Shown here: positions 51,001 to 63,900 of the stretch, piece by piece
Numbering within the stretch: position 1 is the first letter of the stretch
Layout: each line of letters opens with the position of its first letter
Assembly (NCBI GenBank): GCA_021464245.1
Contig: JADCRB010000042.1
Coordinates: 868,001 to 932,000 of the forward strand
DNA from: Carallia brachiata
Lineage: Eukaryota > Streptophyta > Magnoliopsida > Malpighiales > Rhizophoraceae
Length of the DNA stretch: 64,000 bases
Direction of reading: 5' to 3'
Position numbers and translations under genes: made by a program
The notes under the pieces: model-generated
Seen by the model: the letters and a program-made list of their open reading frames with translations, nothing else
The model's database searches: none
What the model was told of the DNA's origin: nothing

Positions 51001-53290
51001 AAAATTAAGTAGAATAATTCTCAATATTATTTATAAAATATTATTCTAAAATTATAAAATATAAAAATAAAATTTTTAATGTGATATATCTACATAAATT
51101 AGATGTTTAAATTAAATATTTCATTATTTAACAGTAAAAATAAGTATAAAATTAATTAAATAGTTTATTAATTTTATTAACAATTAACAATAAAAAAATA
51201 AAAATTAATAATTAGCAATAAAAAACTAACAATTAACAATAATAACATTCAGCAAAGATGAAAGGTCTATGTTTTTAATGTTGGTAACCAAACAGGCCCT
51301 AAAGTTTGGTGCCCAGATCCACCAACCGGACGTGGAAATCGGAATGCCTAGTGGTGGAAAGAATATGGGGGAGGGAAAATAAGCTAAAAACAAAAAGTTT
51401 TTGTTTCATGACCATGTAAAAATGCAACTCACTGCATTTTAAATAGAATTAAGTCATTTTTTTTTAAGAAAAAGAATTATTTTAATGTATATTAAGAAAG
51501 GTCTATATTTTAAATTAAATTAATATTTATTTAATTGTAAATTTTAATTTTGTAACTTTTTGTTCTACATTTTTTTTAATATAGTTAAAATAAAAAAGTG
51601 AATATTTTTAATGTAATTATGTTAAATTTTGTAAGAAATAGAATTTTTTTCGAAGAAATATTTTTTATTTTATTATATACTATGTGGATCTATATTTTAA
51701 TTTTTAATATAATAATTTCTTTAAACTTTTTAAAAAATTAATACAGTTGCATTTTGTGTGCAACTTAGGGTCCATATATTTGTTAAAAAATACCTTATTT
51801 TTATAAAATATTTATAGAAAAAATGTTTGTAGTTCTCTTATCACTCATTTAAAGCACACTTTATATTTTTTTTAGAAAACAACTTCAGCTTACAATAAAC
51901 GTAAGTTATTTTCTTAAAAATTTTAAAATTTTTTCTAAATGTTTTCAAAATTTTTGTTATAAAATATTTTATATGAAACAAATACTAAAAAATAAAATAA
52001 AAATTTCTTATAAAATATTTTACTACAAATAGATACACTTTTATTATATTTTAGAGGTATTTTATTCTTTTTTTCATTTCGTTTTCTGAAACCAAATATG
52101 AGTGCGGGGGCTACTGTTGGTATAGTCTGGGCGCAGGGTTCGGAGTCTCTCTTCTGTGCAGTATCCACGCCCTATTGAAAAATAAAATCGCTGTTTATGG
52201 GCAGATGGTGGCCACGTCGGCATTGGCCCTGCTGTAAATTGTTATATCAATTAATTAATGGTAGGGAGTACCGAAAAAAAAAAAACGAAAGAAAAATTGA
52301 GAAGCACAACTTGTGTTTGTCTGTCGCACTTTCACGATATCAAGATCACATGCCAAGTGGATTGTCTTTATCTAGACATCGGCACATGCTAAGTCACTTG
52401 TTGTGTTGAGCACGTGGAGGGATTTAAAAAGACAAAGCAATAGGACCCAAAAAATAAAAAAAAGACAAAACAAACGAGAAAAGGGAGGCCATTTTTCCTT
52501 CAATTTCTTATTGAGAAATTGAATTCGAAAAATTCAAACCTCTATCATCGGATTTGATCCATAGCAAAACAAAAAACGAATCTTATGTTTTTAAACTTTA
52601 ACACTGCTCGTTTGTAATATCTTATGTAGAAATTGAAAATATTGAATTAAATCAAAAAATTTTTAAAAAATCACCAATCAAAATTGTTAAGTTATGTGAT
52701 TGGAGGTTCGTTTATGTTAAATAAAATTTTAAATTTAAATTTTATGTATAAATAAATAATTATTGAAAAAATTTTACTTTTATTAATATTCTGTTTGGAT
52801 TAAAAAAATAAATAAAAAATAAAAAAATAAATAATAATACAGTAATAATGATATTATGGTTGATAAGAAATTATGATTAAAAAGTTGTGAGAAAGAAAAT
52901 AAATAGTAATTTATGTAAAAAATTAAAAATTAATTGTTTGCATTGATAGAAAATAAATAAAAAATAATTATAATTTTGAAAAAAAGTAAAAATTGATAAT
53001 AAATCTTTTTTAACTTAGACCAAATTAATTAGGGTTTAATATAATTTTTTAATATTAATCTAATAAAAAAATTAAAGAGTACCTGGGCCATGGCTTAAAA
53101 AGCTTCCTTCATTCGTCATACCAAGAGAACGAATCTCCTTATGAGATCCAACAAAAAAATAATAATAATAAGGGAATCTGGGCCGCGAAACTTGCCCACA
53201 GACATCCATTGTTTTGGAAATCCAAGGGCAAGGAGGAGCCCCTAGCTTGTGGAGTGTTTAAACTTTATAATTAACCTTAACCCACCGATT
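48017..53290. other. AT-rich intergenic DNA
   Basis: No gene supported. It includes long T/A-rich stretches, a TA tract near 49018-49034 and a MITE-like segment at 50562-51299 (listed separately). A CTGTTTGGAT-type AT-rich block starts near 52785. The last few hundred bases before 53800 should contain the CYP51 promoter and leader. Confidence 0.5.
50562..51299. mobile_element. Possible MITE with imperfect TIRs
   Basis: Left AGGGTGTTTGGGTAAATTT and right (inward) GGGCCTGTTTGGTTACCAA are similar. They enclose very AT-rich non-coding sequence. No clean target duplication could be established (TTA left, TAA right), so the call is tentative. Confidence 0.4.
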
Positions 53291-53624
53291 TTTCATCGTT
53301 CTAACTCTGGTTAAACTCAGACACTCACACTCACTCTCCTCTGCATCTCTCTACTTAAATATTATTATTAGTATTAATTAATAAGCCGCTGGCGGAGGTC
53401 CTTAATCCCAAACAAACCTCCATCCTCAAGCGCCTCAACAACTCAACTCTCACTCACTCTGCTTTTACTCCGCAGCTGCTGGCTGGTTGGCTGGCAGCTA
53501 CTACCAGCAAAGGGCCTAAGGCCAAAGCGTCACGACAGCCAATCACATATTCCAGCGCAAATTGCAACGGTGGTTCCTCTGCAATGAATCTCTTTTCCTT
53601 TTTTTTTTCCCCCAATAGTTATTC

Positions 53625-53633
<9 letters not shown>

Positions 53634-53662
<29 letters not shown>
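53634..53662. repeat. (CT)n(TA)n microsatellite upstream of CYP51
   Basis: CT run followed by TA run about 150 bp upstream of the CYP51 ATG. Together with an AG at 53769-53770 preceded by TTTATATG, this could lie in a 5' UTR intron. Confidence 0.7.
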
Positions 53663-53807
53663 GCAGTTTGCCATCCATTGGATAATCGTTGTAGGGTTTT
53701 GTTTTTTTTTTAAATCTCTTTCAAATCAAAAAGGAAAAAGAAAATAATTCAACATTTTGTTTATATGCAGACACAGATCAACGAGGGTTTTGTGGGGGGC
53801 GCAGCCA

Positions 53808-55895
53808 ATGGATACGGACAACAAGCTGATGAACATAGGTGTAGTGGTCGTGGCCACTCTGGTCGTGGCCAAGCTCATCTCCGTACTCATAATGCCTTCG
53901 AGATCCAAAAAGCGTCTGCCTCCGGTGATAAAGTCGCCGTTGCCAGTGGTCGGAGGGCTCTTCCGTTTCCTCAAAGGACCCATTGTGATGCTTGGCCAGG
54001 AGTATCCAAAGCTGGGCAGTGTCTTCACTCTCAACCTCATCAACAAGAAGATTACCTTCTTGATCGGCCCCGAGGTATCCGCCCACTTCTTCAAGGCCCC
54101 GGAGTCCGATCTCAGCCAGCAGGAGGTCTACCGCTTCAACGTCCCAACTTTTGGCCCTGGCGTCGTCTTTGATGTGGATTACTCTGTCAGGCAGGAGCAG
54201 TTCCGCTTCTTTACGGAGTCCCTCCGAGTTAACCGACTCAAAGGCTATGTGGACCAGATGGTTGTCGAAGCTGCGGTATATGCTAATCCTGTTTGGTTAA
54301 TCCTTGTCTCTTTTTTTTCCCTCCACGGTGGCTGGCTGATGAGTCATGAGCGGCAATTTTCGATCATTGATTTTGCATTAGTTCTTTAGTTTGTAATTGT
54401 ATGATCCTTCTGTTGTCAGGTTGATGTGGATCATATACTGAATATGACTCATAAAGATCCCCTACCCCACCGCCGCCGCCAGCCCCCCAGAGGGCCAAAT
54501 CTTTCTTCCCTTTGCAATGCTATCAGTTCATTTTTTCCGTTCATTGATAGCTTCTGTTTGAATTTTCACTAGCCTGCACGATGCACAGTTTTGTTGGTGT
54601 CCAGTTTATTAGTTCCTCAATTACTTAGCTACATTTCATAGGCAGATATCTTTCTCTTTTCTGTTTGGGTCAAGTCTGGAGATCTTCAACAGTTTGAGTA
54701 GTGACTGTCATCTTATTGCATCTATTCCACATATTTTTACACGTTGGAAGCAGCTTCTAGTATCATGCTTATGGTAGCTCATTTTTGACATTGCTTGGTT
54801 TTTGAGACTCCTGTGTATGCTTGCTTTTCCAAAGAATCAAGGATGCAAGATATCAAAACTTATGGTTCTGATATTATTTTGATAATGTGAATGGATAGGA
54901 TTTCTTCTCAAAATGGGGAGAGAGTGGCGTGGTGGATCTCAAGTATGAGCTTGAGCATTTGATTATCTTGACAGCCAGTAGATGTCTTCTTGGTCAAGAA
55001 GTTCGGGATAAGCTTTTTGCTGATGTCTCTGCTCTGTTCCATGACTTGGATAATGGAATGCTTCCATCAGTGTTTTGTTTCCATACTTGCCCATCCCAGC
55101 TCACCGACGCCGTGACCAGGCTCGCAAGAAGCTTGCAGAGATATTTGCAAACATCATATCCTCTCGTAGACAGGCTGGCAAGTCAGAGAGTGACATGTTA
55201 CAGTGCTTCATTGATTCGAAGTACAAGATGGCCGGCCAACAACTGATTCTGAGGTTACAGGCTTGCTTATTGCTGCTCTCTTTGCTGGCCAGCACACCAG
55301 TTCTATTACATCCACGTGGACTGGCGCTTATCTCCTACGTTACAAGGAGTACCTTTCTGCTGTTTTGGAGGAGCAGAAAACCCTAATCAAGAAGCATGGG
55401 AACAAGGTGGATCATGATATCTTGTCTGAGATGGATGTCTTGTATCGATGCATCAAGGAAGCCCTTAGATTACATCCTCCACTTATTATGCTGCTGCGCA
55501 GCTCACACGCTGATTTTACTGTGACGACCCATGAGGGCAAAGAATATGACATTCCAAAGGGCCACATTGTTGCAACTTCTCCGGCATTTGCAAACAGGCT
55601 TCCTTACATCTTCAAGGAGCCAGACAGGTACGATCCCAACAGATTTGCTGCTGGGAGAGAAGAAGACAAGGTCGCAGGGGCTTTTTCATATATATCGTTT
55701 GGTGGCGGCAGGCATGGATGCCTGGGCGAACCATTTGCATACTTGCAGATAAAGGCTATCTGGACCCATTTGTTGAGGAATTTTGAATTGGAGTTGGTAT
55801 CTCCTTTTCCTGAGATTGACTGGAATGCAATGGTCGTGGGTGTGAAAGGAAATGTGATGGTCCGTTATAAGCGGCGGGAACTTTCAGTTAATTAA
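53808..55895 (+). CDS. CYP51G1: Sterol 14-alpha-demethylase (CYP51G), two exons, two 1-nt frameshifts
   Basis: ER-membrane cytochrome P450 that removes the 14-alpha methyl of obtusifoliol in plant sterol synthesis. Exon 1 is 53808-54275 (ATG at 53808), exon 2 54899-55895, GT-AG. The N-terminus has a membrane anchor (IGVVVVATLVVAKLISVLI) and a proline hinge (KRLPPVIKSPLPVVGG). Exon 1 also has the B'/C region (YRFNVPTFGPGVVFDVDYSV) typical of CYP51. Exon 2 has the I-helix AGQHTSSITSTW, the K-helix EALR, and the heme loop FGGGRHGCLGEPFAYLQIKA. The frame breaks twice: near 55066 (CCATCAG where CCAATCAG is expected) and near 55227 (AAGATGG where AAGGATGG is expected). With those two bases the exons sum to 488 codons plus stop, the length I recall for Arabidopsis CYP51G1. 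Otherwise intact, so assembly error is at least as likely as inactivation. Confidence 0.93.
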
Positions 55896-56670
55896 CATGA
55901 ACAACATTGTGGATGTTCTTGCAGATTCGAACAGCGTTTTTGCTCTCTCAAGATGATTGTGCTCCCTAAGTTTCTTGACTTGTTTGCGTTTTTTAGAAGG
56001 TGCTTGCTCGTTGTTCATTAGATGGTTGTCTTTTGTCTTTTTTCTATTTCTGATGAGTACTGTAACTCGTGGCAGCTTTAAGTTTTGCTTATGATTGTGA
56101 CATCCCAGAGCTTTGGGTCTAGCTAATGTTCCTGATGCAATGAAGTATCTGCTGGCTTGATTTCAACAATTTGCCAGAGTGTCCTTCATATTGCTTACGG
56201 AGAATACTCATAGATCGTGGATGGTGGGTAACGTTTTATTCTTGACCACCATGCTAATTGCGATGACCAAAACCGATTAAATATAACCCTCCAAACCAAT
56301 TAAATAGAACTCCGCAGCCTCATTTCTTGTATCTGTTTTTGATGCGATTGGCATCAACTAAGAGCGGAATCGAAGAAGCTGCCTCCCTCAGATACTAAAA
56401 AATACGACACGGGTGGCGCTGAAATGTTTTAAAAGAAAGAAAGCAAGAAATACTATCTCAAAACTAAGAGGATCTGGGATCAAATGATAAACCATAGCCA
56501 AAGTTTACAAACTCCCCAAGCACATAAGTTTGCTGCATCGCATGTTATTAGCTTGTGCCGGTATCGGTGTCGCAAGACTCCTACAGACCTACAGAAGAAA
56601 ATACGCAAACAACGAGTCAACTCACTTTGTTCCACACAATAAACTGCAATCCAGCCTAATACTTCACAGA

Positions 56671-56852
56671 TAAAATGTTGCTCGTGTTACAGTAATCTTG
56701 TAATGATACAAGAATCTCTTATAAGATTACAAACAATTGCATGTGATGACTGATGACAGAACCCGAGCCGAACAGCAACCCGTCACTATAAAATGTTACT
56801 CGTGTTACAGTAATCTTGTACTGATACAAGAATCTCTTATAAGATTACAAAC
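56671..56852. repeat. Tandem duplication (118-bp period) with hairpin potential
   Basis: A 64-bp block beginning TAAAATGTT(G/A)CTCGTGTTAC occurs at 56671-56734 and 56789-56852, almost identical. It contains CTTGTA-TGATACAAG and TAATCTT...AAGATTA self-complementary pieces. It lies just outside the FKBP19-type gene's 3' end. Confidence 0.85.
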
Positions 56853-57122
56853 CCAAGCCAAGCATCAACCCATCACCCGCCAGTGTGACCAAATCTCACG
56901 CAAAGGAAGACATCGAAGTAAATAAGTGTGCGTTCTCAAGCTTTGAAGACTATTTCCCAGCGTTGCATCTTTTCAGCACCTGGCATGAGTGAATAAATCA
57001 TCTCATACTTGAAGACAAAGCTGTTCTGAAATTTCCAATGCTGCAATGAGGAATATTAACCCAAGAATTTCATAAATTTGTGAACCTCTTGACCCTGGCC
57101 TTGACAGGTCACCAGTCTCGAG

Positions 57123-59687
57123 TCAACTTGGTATAATTTTGAGAAGCTCAATATCAAAAAGCAGAGTTTTGTCTATCAGCCCTTGATTCCGCAGCACAAA
57201 ATCCAAGGCTCGTTGACCCTGTCAGACATGATAGCATCTGTGCTTCTTGAAAATGATAGTAACTGTAATAATAACAATAACAACAACACTTGAGTATTAC
57301 TGAAAACGTTGTTGGTCTTGGCCCACTCTTGTTGAAGTCATTCTCAGGGTATCCCAGTTCTGGGGGCACAATGATCCTGCACTACTGTGAAGTAGGCTGT
57401 GATTTTTGCACCTTGCATGTGCACGCCATTAGAAACATTATAACCTCTAAACGTATGGAACTATTTGAAGATTACATTCACCAGGTTACAGAACATCTGA
57501 CAAGTAATAAATGTTTGAGAAAGCAGATGCAGCACCTTCTAATACCACCTGGAGTCATGCCTGAAACAGCTTCCTCAAAAGCTGGAATGACCTGAACAAT
57601 CGAAAACCATGCAGCACCAATTAAAAGCCTGCTTCCAGCATAGATGGCATGCGAAGCAAATGAAGCATGTAATATTCCCTATGTGGCTGCACAACACAAT
57701 TCAACAAATAGCACTATGGTCTACAGAATCTAAGAGGTCCAAAAGAACAAGGCATTAGAACAAGGCATTTTGCAATTTGCAAATGCATTGAGATCAAAGA
57801 CATGCAAGTATCTGAACCAAAATTAAACTTCTGCATTCCACCTCATCTATCTGTAAAGATAGTGTAAGTTTATCTCAAAAAAACGCTCGTGTCTCACCTC
57901 TCCAGAGCCTAGTTTGAACTTGAAAAAGTCCTTGTCATCACCCTGCATATCAAGAAGTCACAGATAGTTTCTGAATTTAATCAAGGACTTGAATCCACAA
58001 AGAGATGAGACGAATCTCATACCACAAAGGAGCCACCCTTTGTCTTATTTCGAGCTTCAAATATGCGGCCATAGTATCCAATGGTAAAACCATCCCAATC
58101 AACCTGAATTCAATCCATTTATTTAAAACAGAAAATTATAAAAGCGAATAAATTCATAGTTTATACACTGCTTCAACTGTGCCAACTAAAAATATGAAAG
58201 CAGAAATAGATCATAGAACCTGCTAGTGCCCCTTAAATTAAACTTGTATCGATACAGTTGCTCTAGCCAGATGGGTTACCTAAAGGGCCTAATTTCTAAC
58301 CAGCTAGTCCTCCTTAAATTTCTTAGTATTAGTAAAAGTACAGAAGGATCAAATTTTAAGAATAGCTCTGTGGGCACAGCACATGAAGTTGCTGCTTGTT
58401 GACATTTAGATATTCCTACATAGGCCAAACGTTTGGCCCAGTGCCAATGCTTTATTCACCTGTAAGCAATGGCATTATCCACATTAAGGAAAAGGAAATG
58501 GTGCAAAGCACACGAATAACTTGGACAGAAGCTAGGCAAACTGAAGGAACTATGCAGGACAGTAAAGCTAATGCATACAATTCTTACCACAACAGTGTCG
58601 CCCATCTTAGGTGTAGATCCATTTCCTACCCGCAGGTCCTGCATTCTTTGTGGTGATGTGTTAAAACACATGATGAGCTGTAGCGCACCCAAGTAGGAAA
58701 CAAAAGTTTTAGCAATTTTTACTGTCAATGGGAGACCTTATATTGGAGACCTGATTCAGTCTCTGTGTAGTCCGGATATCGCATCTTAGTCTTCCCATAA
58801 TCTTTTCCCCTCAGTGCAGGCACTGCACGTTCACAAATGTCGTCCATAAATAAGAAAGGTCCTTACAGCTATCACGGGCCACAACATGTATGTGATTGTT
58901 GATTCATTTCTCAACAATTTGGCAATTCGGAGTACTTGAACCTACTGTATTGACTCTCAAGCGTAAGGGGAGGGAGGTGGAACTGTTTTCGCAAAGAGGT
59001 AGCAGATTTCCCCCTCCCCCCTCCCTTGGCCCTCCAAAAAACAAAGAGGCGATTTGTTGAGTAACCAAAGAAATGAAAACCCACAAAATAATGAAGAAGA
59101 AATAGAAAAAGATAAAGGGAGAATGAATGAATGAAGGAGGATGGAAAGGATGGGAGGGGGGGATTACTGACTGTCGGCAAATTCAGATGCCATGGCTATT
59201 GTGTTGTCGTTTGAAGCAATCCACAGCGCTCCTCCACCCAGGAATCCCACCACGGACGAGATGATTGCTTCTCTTCTCCCAAAAGCTGAAGAATACACAT
59301 AAAGAAAATGAATGAGAAATTGAAGGTGAAGTAAAAAAAAAAAAAAAAAAAGTGGTTCCAAGCCAAATCAAAGAAAGATTATTAATTGGGATTAGTCAGT
59401 CAATTACACAGACACATTAACACATAAAGGTAGGTACTTGGATAGGATTACCATCAAAGATAACCAACTAACTAACCTCGGACATTGGAATCAGAAGCAG
59501 AAGAAGAGCTGTGGCTAGTGGGGCGGTGTTGATGAACAGATTGTTCGGGGGTTGCAATCAGTTCAGATGACACATGCAGTGCAGCAGCAGCTCCTGTTGT
59601 TGCTGCAGCCGGGGCAGGTTGAGACATCAACGGCCGTGGCCGTGGCCATATGTTGAGAATTGCACTAGCCGAAATAAACGCCGCCAT
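57123..59687 (-). CDS. FKBP19: Chloroplast-lumen FKBP-type immunophilin (FKBP19-like), nine exons
   Basis: Peptidyl-prolyl cis-trans isomerase-fold protein of the thylakoid lumen, 271 residues. Exons: 59477-59687, 59172-59285, 58737-58822, 58588-58638, 58023-58103, 57898-57942, 57536-57591, 57301-57376 and 57123-57218. All borders are GT-AG, phases agree and the total is 816 nt. Residues 1-70 are a Ser/Ala/Pro-rich chloroplast transit region. FGRREAIISSVVGFLGGGA (residues 72-90) is a twin-arginine lumenal signal, cleaved probably after the alanine-rich end (MASEFAD). The FKBP domain then runs from KDYGKTKMRYPDYTETESG through VVVDWDGFTIGYYGRIFEA, VIPAFEEAVSGMTPGG and IIVPPELGYPENDFNKSGP to GQRALDFVLRNQGLIDKTLL. 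The start is the ATG at 59687; a GTG six codons upstream is not a start. Several canonical active-site aromatics of FKBP12 are not obviously kept, so strong isomerase activity should not be assumed. Confidence 0.96.
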
Positions 59688-60976
59688 GTTGATGATTTGG
59701 TCCACTAATTATTGCTTTTTACCTAATTATATCTTACTTATCTTCCGTTACACAAAACCAAAACCCAGTAGAGAGAGGGAGAGGAAGAGGAAGAGAGAGG
59801 AGGGAGGGGAAGACACCGTCGTGCTCTCTCTCAACTCCTAGGAGGCACAGAGTCACTCAAACATACACAACCACTCGGCTCCCCGCTCCCCTAAGTCCAT
59901 CCAAAGTAGAGTGTACTTAGTTCTACTGCTCTGCTGGCTGCCAAATTCAATTTCATTTCGCAAATCCAATCCTATCCTCATCGGGCTTAGGCTTCGACTT
60001 GGCCCTTCTTTCTTATTTATTGTGATTCTGCCACAACTTGTGTGAACACCCTCTTAAAGGCCTCTCCCATGGGATGTGTTTGAATTTGTCATAAAGTGTG
60101 AAAAAAAATTATAAAAAATGAATGTGAATTGATTTAATTAGTAATTAGATTGATTTTAAACAATTTTTTTTTTACAATGCTAAAAGTTTGAAACTTTACG
60201 AAGACACATGTTAAAAAAATTTTAATTCTTCAGCATAATCATACAAATGACCATCGTTAAAACATTCCCAACCTTAAAAGGCTGCTCACTCGACCACTAA
60301 TATTTAGACAAAAAAATATATATAAACAAATAAAATTATTTCAATTGATAAAAAAATTGTAAAAAAAAAATAAAATATTATAAGAGAAAAAATATGCAAA
60401 AATTAAATTATTTGAATTAATGAGAAAATTGTAAAAAAATAAAAAAAATAAAAAAATAATTTATAAGATAAAAAAATTATGAAAAAAATAAATTGTTAAG
60501 ATTGAATAGAAAGTTATAAAAAAATTATGAAGAAATAAAAATATAATAACTATGTTTTTTCTTTTTTCTAACAATTTTTTTCCCATGCTTTCAAGCAAAC
60601 CAAACAGACCATTAATCTTGCGTTGGTCTCAACTCTCATGTCTTGACCATTTGCTCTCACTTGTAAAGGAAAAAACAAAAAACATCCAATAGCTGCTACA
60701 AAACAAAACCTCTTCCGCATGCTTACCGTGCCTTCCCACCCCTCCCCCTAAACCAAAATAAAAAAAGAGGGAAAAAAAAATAGCCAACAGCAGTATGCAA
60801 CTATGCATAGGTCTTTCGTGAAACAGTAATTTTATGGGACATGGTCCAGGCAGAATAATAAACTTCTTACAAAATAAATACTCAAGCCAACTAAGCTTCT
60901 TTGAAAGCAGGATTGCAAACCCACTTTTTTTATTTATGCCAACACTTCCCCAACAAGTAAACCTCCAAGGCTTACA
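59688..60976. other. FKBP19 promoter side and intergenic DNA
   Basis: Contains a GA-rich run near 59770-59812 in the FKBP19 leader/promoter. A very AT-rich, MITE-like block lies at about 60069-60608, with loosely inverted ends GGATGTGTTTGAATTTG and GGTCTGTTTGGTTTGC; no target duplication was established. No gene is seen. Confidence 0.5.
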
Positions 60977-63900
60977 CTACAGGCTAACCAATTTCAGAGA
61001 GTTTGCCTTCTCTTGCAGGGTGTCCAGCAGACTGTCAAAGCTCTTCTTAAAAGCTTCCACTCCTTCAATTTCAAGCTGATTGCCTACATATCCCCAATCG
61101 ATTCCCAACTTCTCTAGAGCACTGTAAATCCCTTCAGCTTCAGACACATTTGAGTCGATTGTCCTTGCCACATTTCCATGATCAATAAATGCTTGCAGAG
61201 CTTGGTCAGGCATGGTTGACACCTGCAAGATGTATCACCACAGGGAAGAAACCATTCTCCACTAAATTACAGATCAAAACAATAGAATAGGCCTACTCAT
61301 TTTCAAAAAAAAAAAATTTCATTTCAGTTCTCAAAATCAAACAGGAATTGATGTAGAATGAGCGACCAAAGAATTCATGGATCCTCATAAGCACAAAAGA
61401 AAATTCTAGAAGACTTGTTCCCTAGGCATTTTCTGAGAAAATTATAGAATGCATATTTTTCACCCATAATGTAATGGCGTCATCTAGTTTCCCTTTCCTT
61501 TTGATTTGGTTGTTCAGTATTTCTTCTACTAGCAAGAGATTTTCACTATAAATGAATCTGTAAGCTTGAAGGCAGAACCATGGTATGAATTATCGATTTT
61601 AGATAAAAGACTGTGCCTTTCTTTTTGAGAAAAATCATTTTGTTATTGCAAATCACATCAGTGATTGACATCGAACACCAATGAAAAAAGTTTACATCAG
61701 TGATTTTTCTGTCAATCACTGTAAATGAATCTGTAAGCTTGAAGGCAGAACCATGGTATGAATTATCGATTTTAGATAAAAGACTGTGCCTTTCTTTTTG
61801 AGAAAAATCATTTTGTTATTGCAAATCACATCAGTGATTGACATCGAACACCAATGAAAAAAGTTACGATGTAGATTGGGCATACCGTGTCAGGTCCAAT
61901 GAGGGGATCAACATACAAAGTGTCAGGGTAGGCAGGGTTCTTCACACTCGTTGAGGCCCACAGCACCCTCTGCTTCTTGGCCCCTTTTTTCACCAAAGCC
62001 TCCCATCTTGGACCAGAGAACTTTTTCTGGTAGAGCTTGTATGCCAAAGCTGCTTGAGCTACCGCGGCCTAAGGTCCAATGTTCCACGACATAAATAGAT
62101 TTTTCCACTCCAAGTTACATATTTTATTCGAAGTCTAGGAACCATAGTCTAGTGATTTATTTACCTTTCCTCGAAGATCAAGAGCTTCTGGTGTTCCAAT
62201 CTTCTCTAGCATTTTGTCAATGATAGTGTCCACCCTACTGACAAAGAAAGAAGCAACACTTGTAACTCTGGACAGATCACTTAGTCCAGAAGCCTCAAGT
62301 CCATCCAAGTATGCATCAATCACTGCTTCATATCTTGCAAGGGAGAATATAAGCTGCACATGCATGTAAATGGAAGATAACTGTCACCATGCTGCCACAT
62401 AAGAATCTTACTTAGCAGCAGTAAACCCCTTATCAAAACCTATTGAGATATCCAGCAATGCTATTTGCCAATCTCGGTAAACCACGTCTCTAAGATCACT
62501 TAATCAGAACATGCTTATTGAAGGAAGAGTGGAACAGACACTTGTTCACATTAATCAGAACATGCTTATTGAAGGGAGGATGGAACAGACACTTGTTCAC
62601 GTTATCTATAAGCCCATGACGGAGAAGGAACACATACAGATGACGTGCAAATTGTGCCAAAGTATAATGAGTTTGAACTTACAGTCACATTGACGCTAAT
62701 GCCAAGTGAAATAACTTCCTTAATGGAGGGGACACATGCAGCAGTAGCAGGGATCTTGATGTACACATTGGGGCGATCTACCACCTTACGAAGCCATCTT
62801 GCAGCATCAACGGTCCCCTTGTTGTCATCAGCTAGTCTGGGAGAAACTTCAACAGAAACATAGCCGTCACCACCATCTGTTTCATCATAGATTGGCTCAA
62901 AAAGTTTACAAGCATCTTGAATGTCCTTCACCACGAGTTCCCAGTACGCTGCTTCAATGTCTTTTCCGGATTGTATAAGTTCCCTGAAGATTTCAAGAAA
63001 TTAGATCAGCTAGAAGGAAAATCTAAGGTTTCCAACTCAAGATAACATCAAACTTTGAAACATCAAGAGCCGGCAACTCGAGAAAGTCCGGTAAGAGATC
63101 CGTGGACAATTTGCAATCCTCATGCGCAAATCAGATAAAATGGGCATTAGACCAGGGCACAAAGGAAAAAGAAGCTCTCTAATAAGCATTGAATAATGCA
63201 TCTGGGTCACCTGAATTGATCATTATAGGCATTTGAAGATGATATTGCCTTCTGGAAAATCTGAAACCATGTATTGCATACAGGTTAGCAGTGTGGCCAA
63301 TACCGAATAAAGGAAAATTATGAAAAAAAAAAAAAAGAAATAGAAAAATTGGTGAACTTACAGCTGGGTTGCTGGTGACACCCCTAACACCGCTCTCGAT
63401 GAGAGGAATAAGATTGGTGACAGGGCGGCAAAGGTTATCATACCAAGGACTCTGCCCCTCCCGCTCGTACAGATCATGAAGAGTTGTTCTCTTTATTGGA
63501 CTACCATTTCCGCCGGATTGAGAACACTTGACTCTGCGACATTATTCGGTTTGGTTAAATATAAAACACAATCTGAAGAACATAAAAAATGCATTATATC
63601 ACCAGAAACTATGAAAACCAAAGAACAAAAAAATCCGTAAAATGGGGCAAAAGAAAAGGAAGCTTATTGTAGTTACAGCAATTCATAAAGAGCTGCGGGT
63701 TCGATTATTGTAGACATGTATTATATATTGTGAATGAACAAACAATATGGGTATTGATCAAGTCTCAACGCAACAACAGATCATTAAGATTTAAAAGGAA
63801 GACGGAGAAAAAACAACCAAAAAAAAAAAAAAACAGAGACAAAGAAATTAGAAGTAGAGACAACAAAAGTACAAACAAAATAAAAAGAAGTTCTCGATCA

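Noticed and set aside
53757..53807. Extended CYP51 start
   Set aside because: The extra residues are 5' leader; the family start MDTDNK at 53808 fits length and the membrane anchor position.
62511..62693. 60-codon frame with a repeated [17 protein letters not shown] peptide
   Set aside because: It is the 51-bp intron duplication read on the antisense strand of the transaldolase gene (51 is divisible by three, so the peptide repeats).
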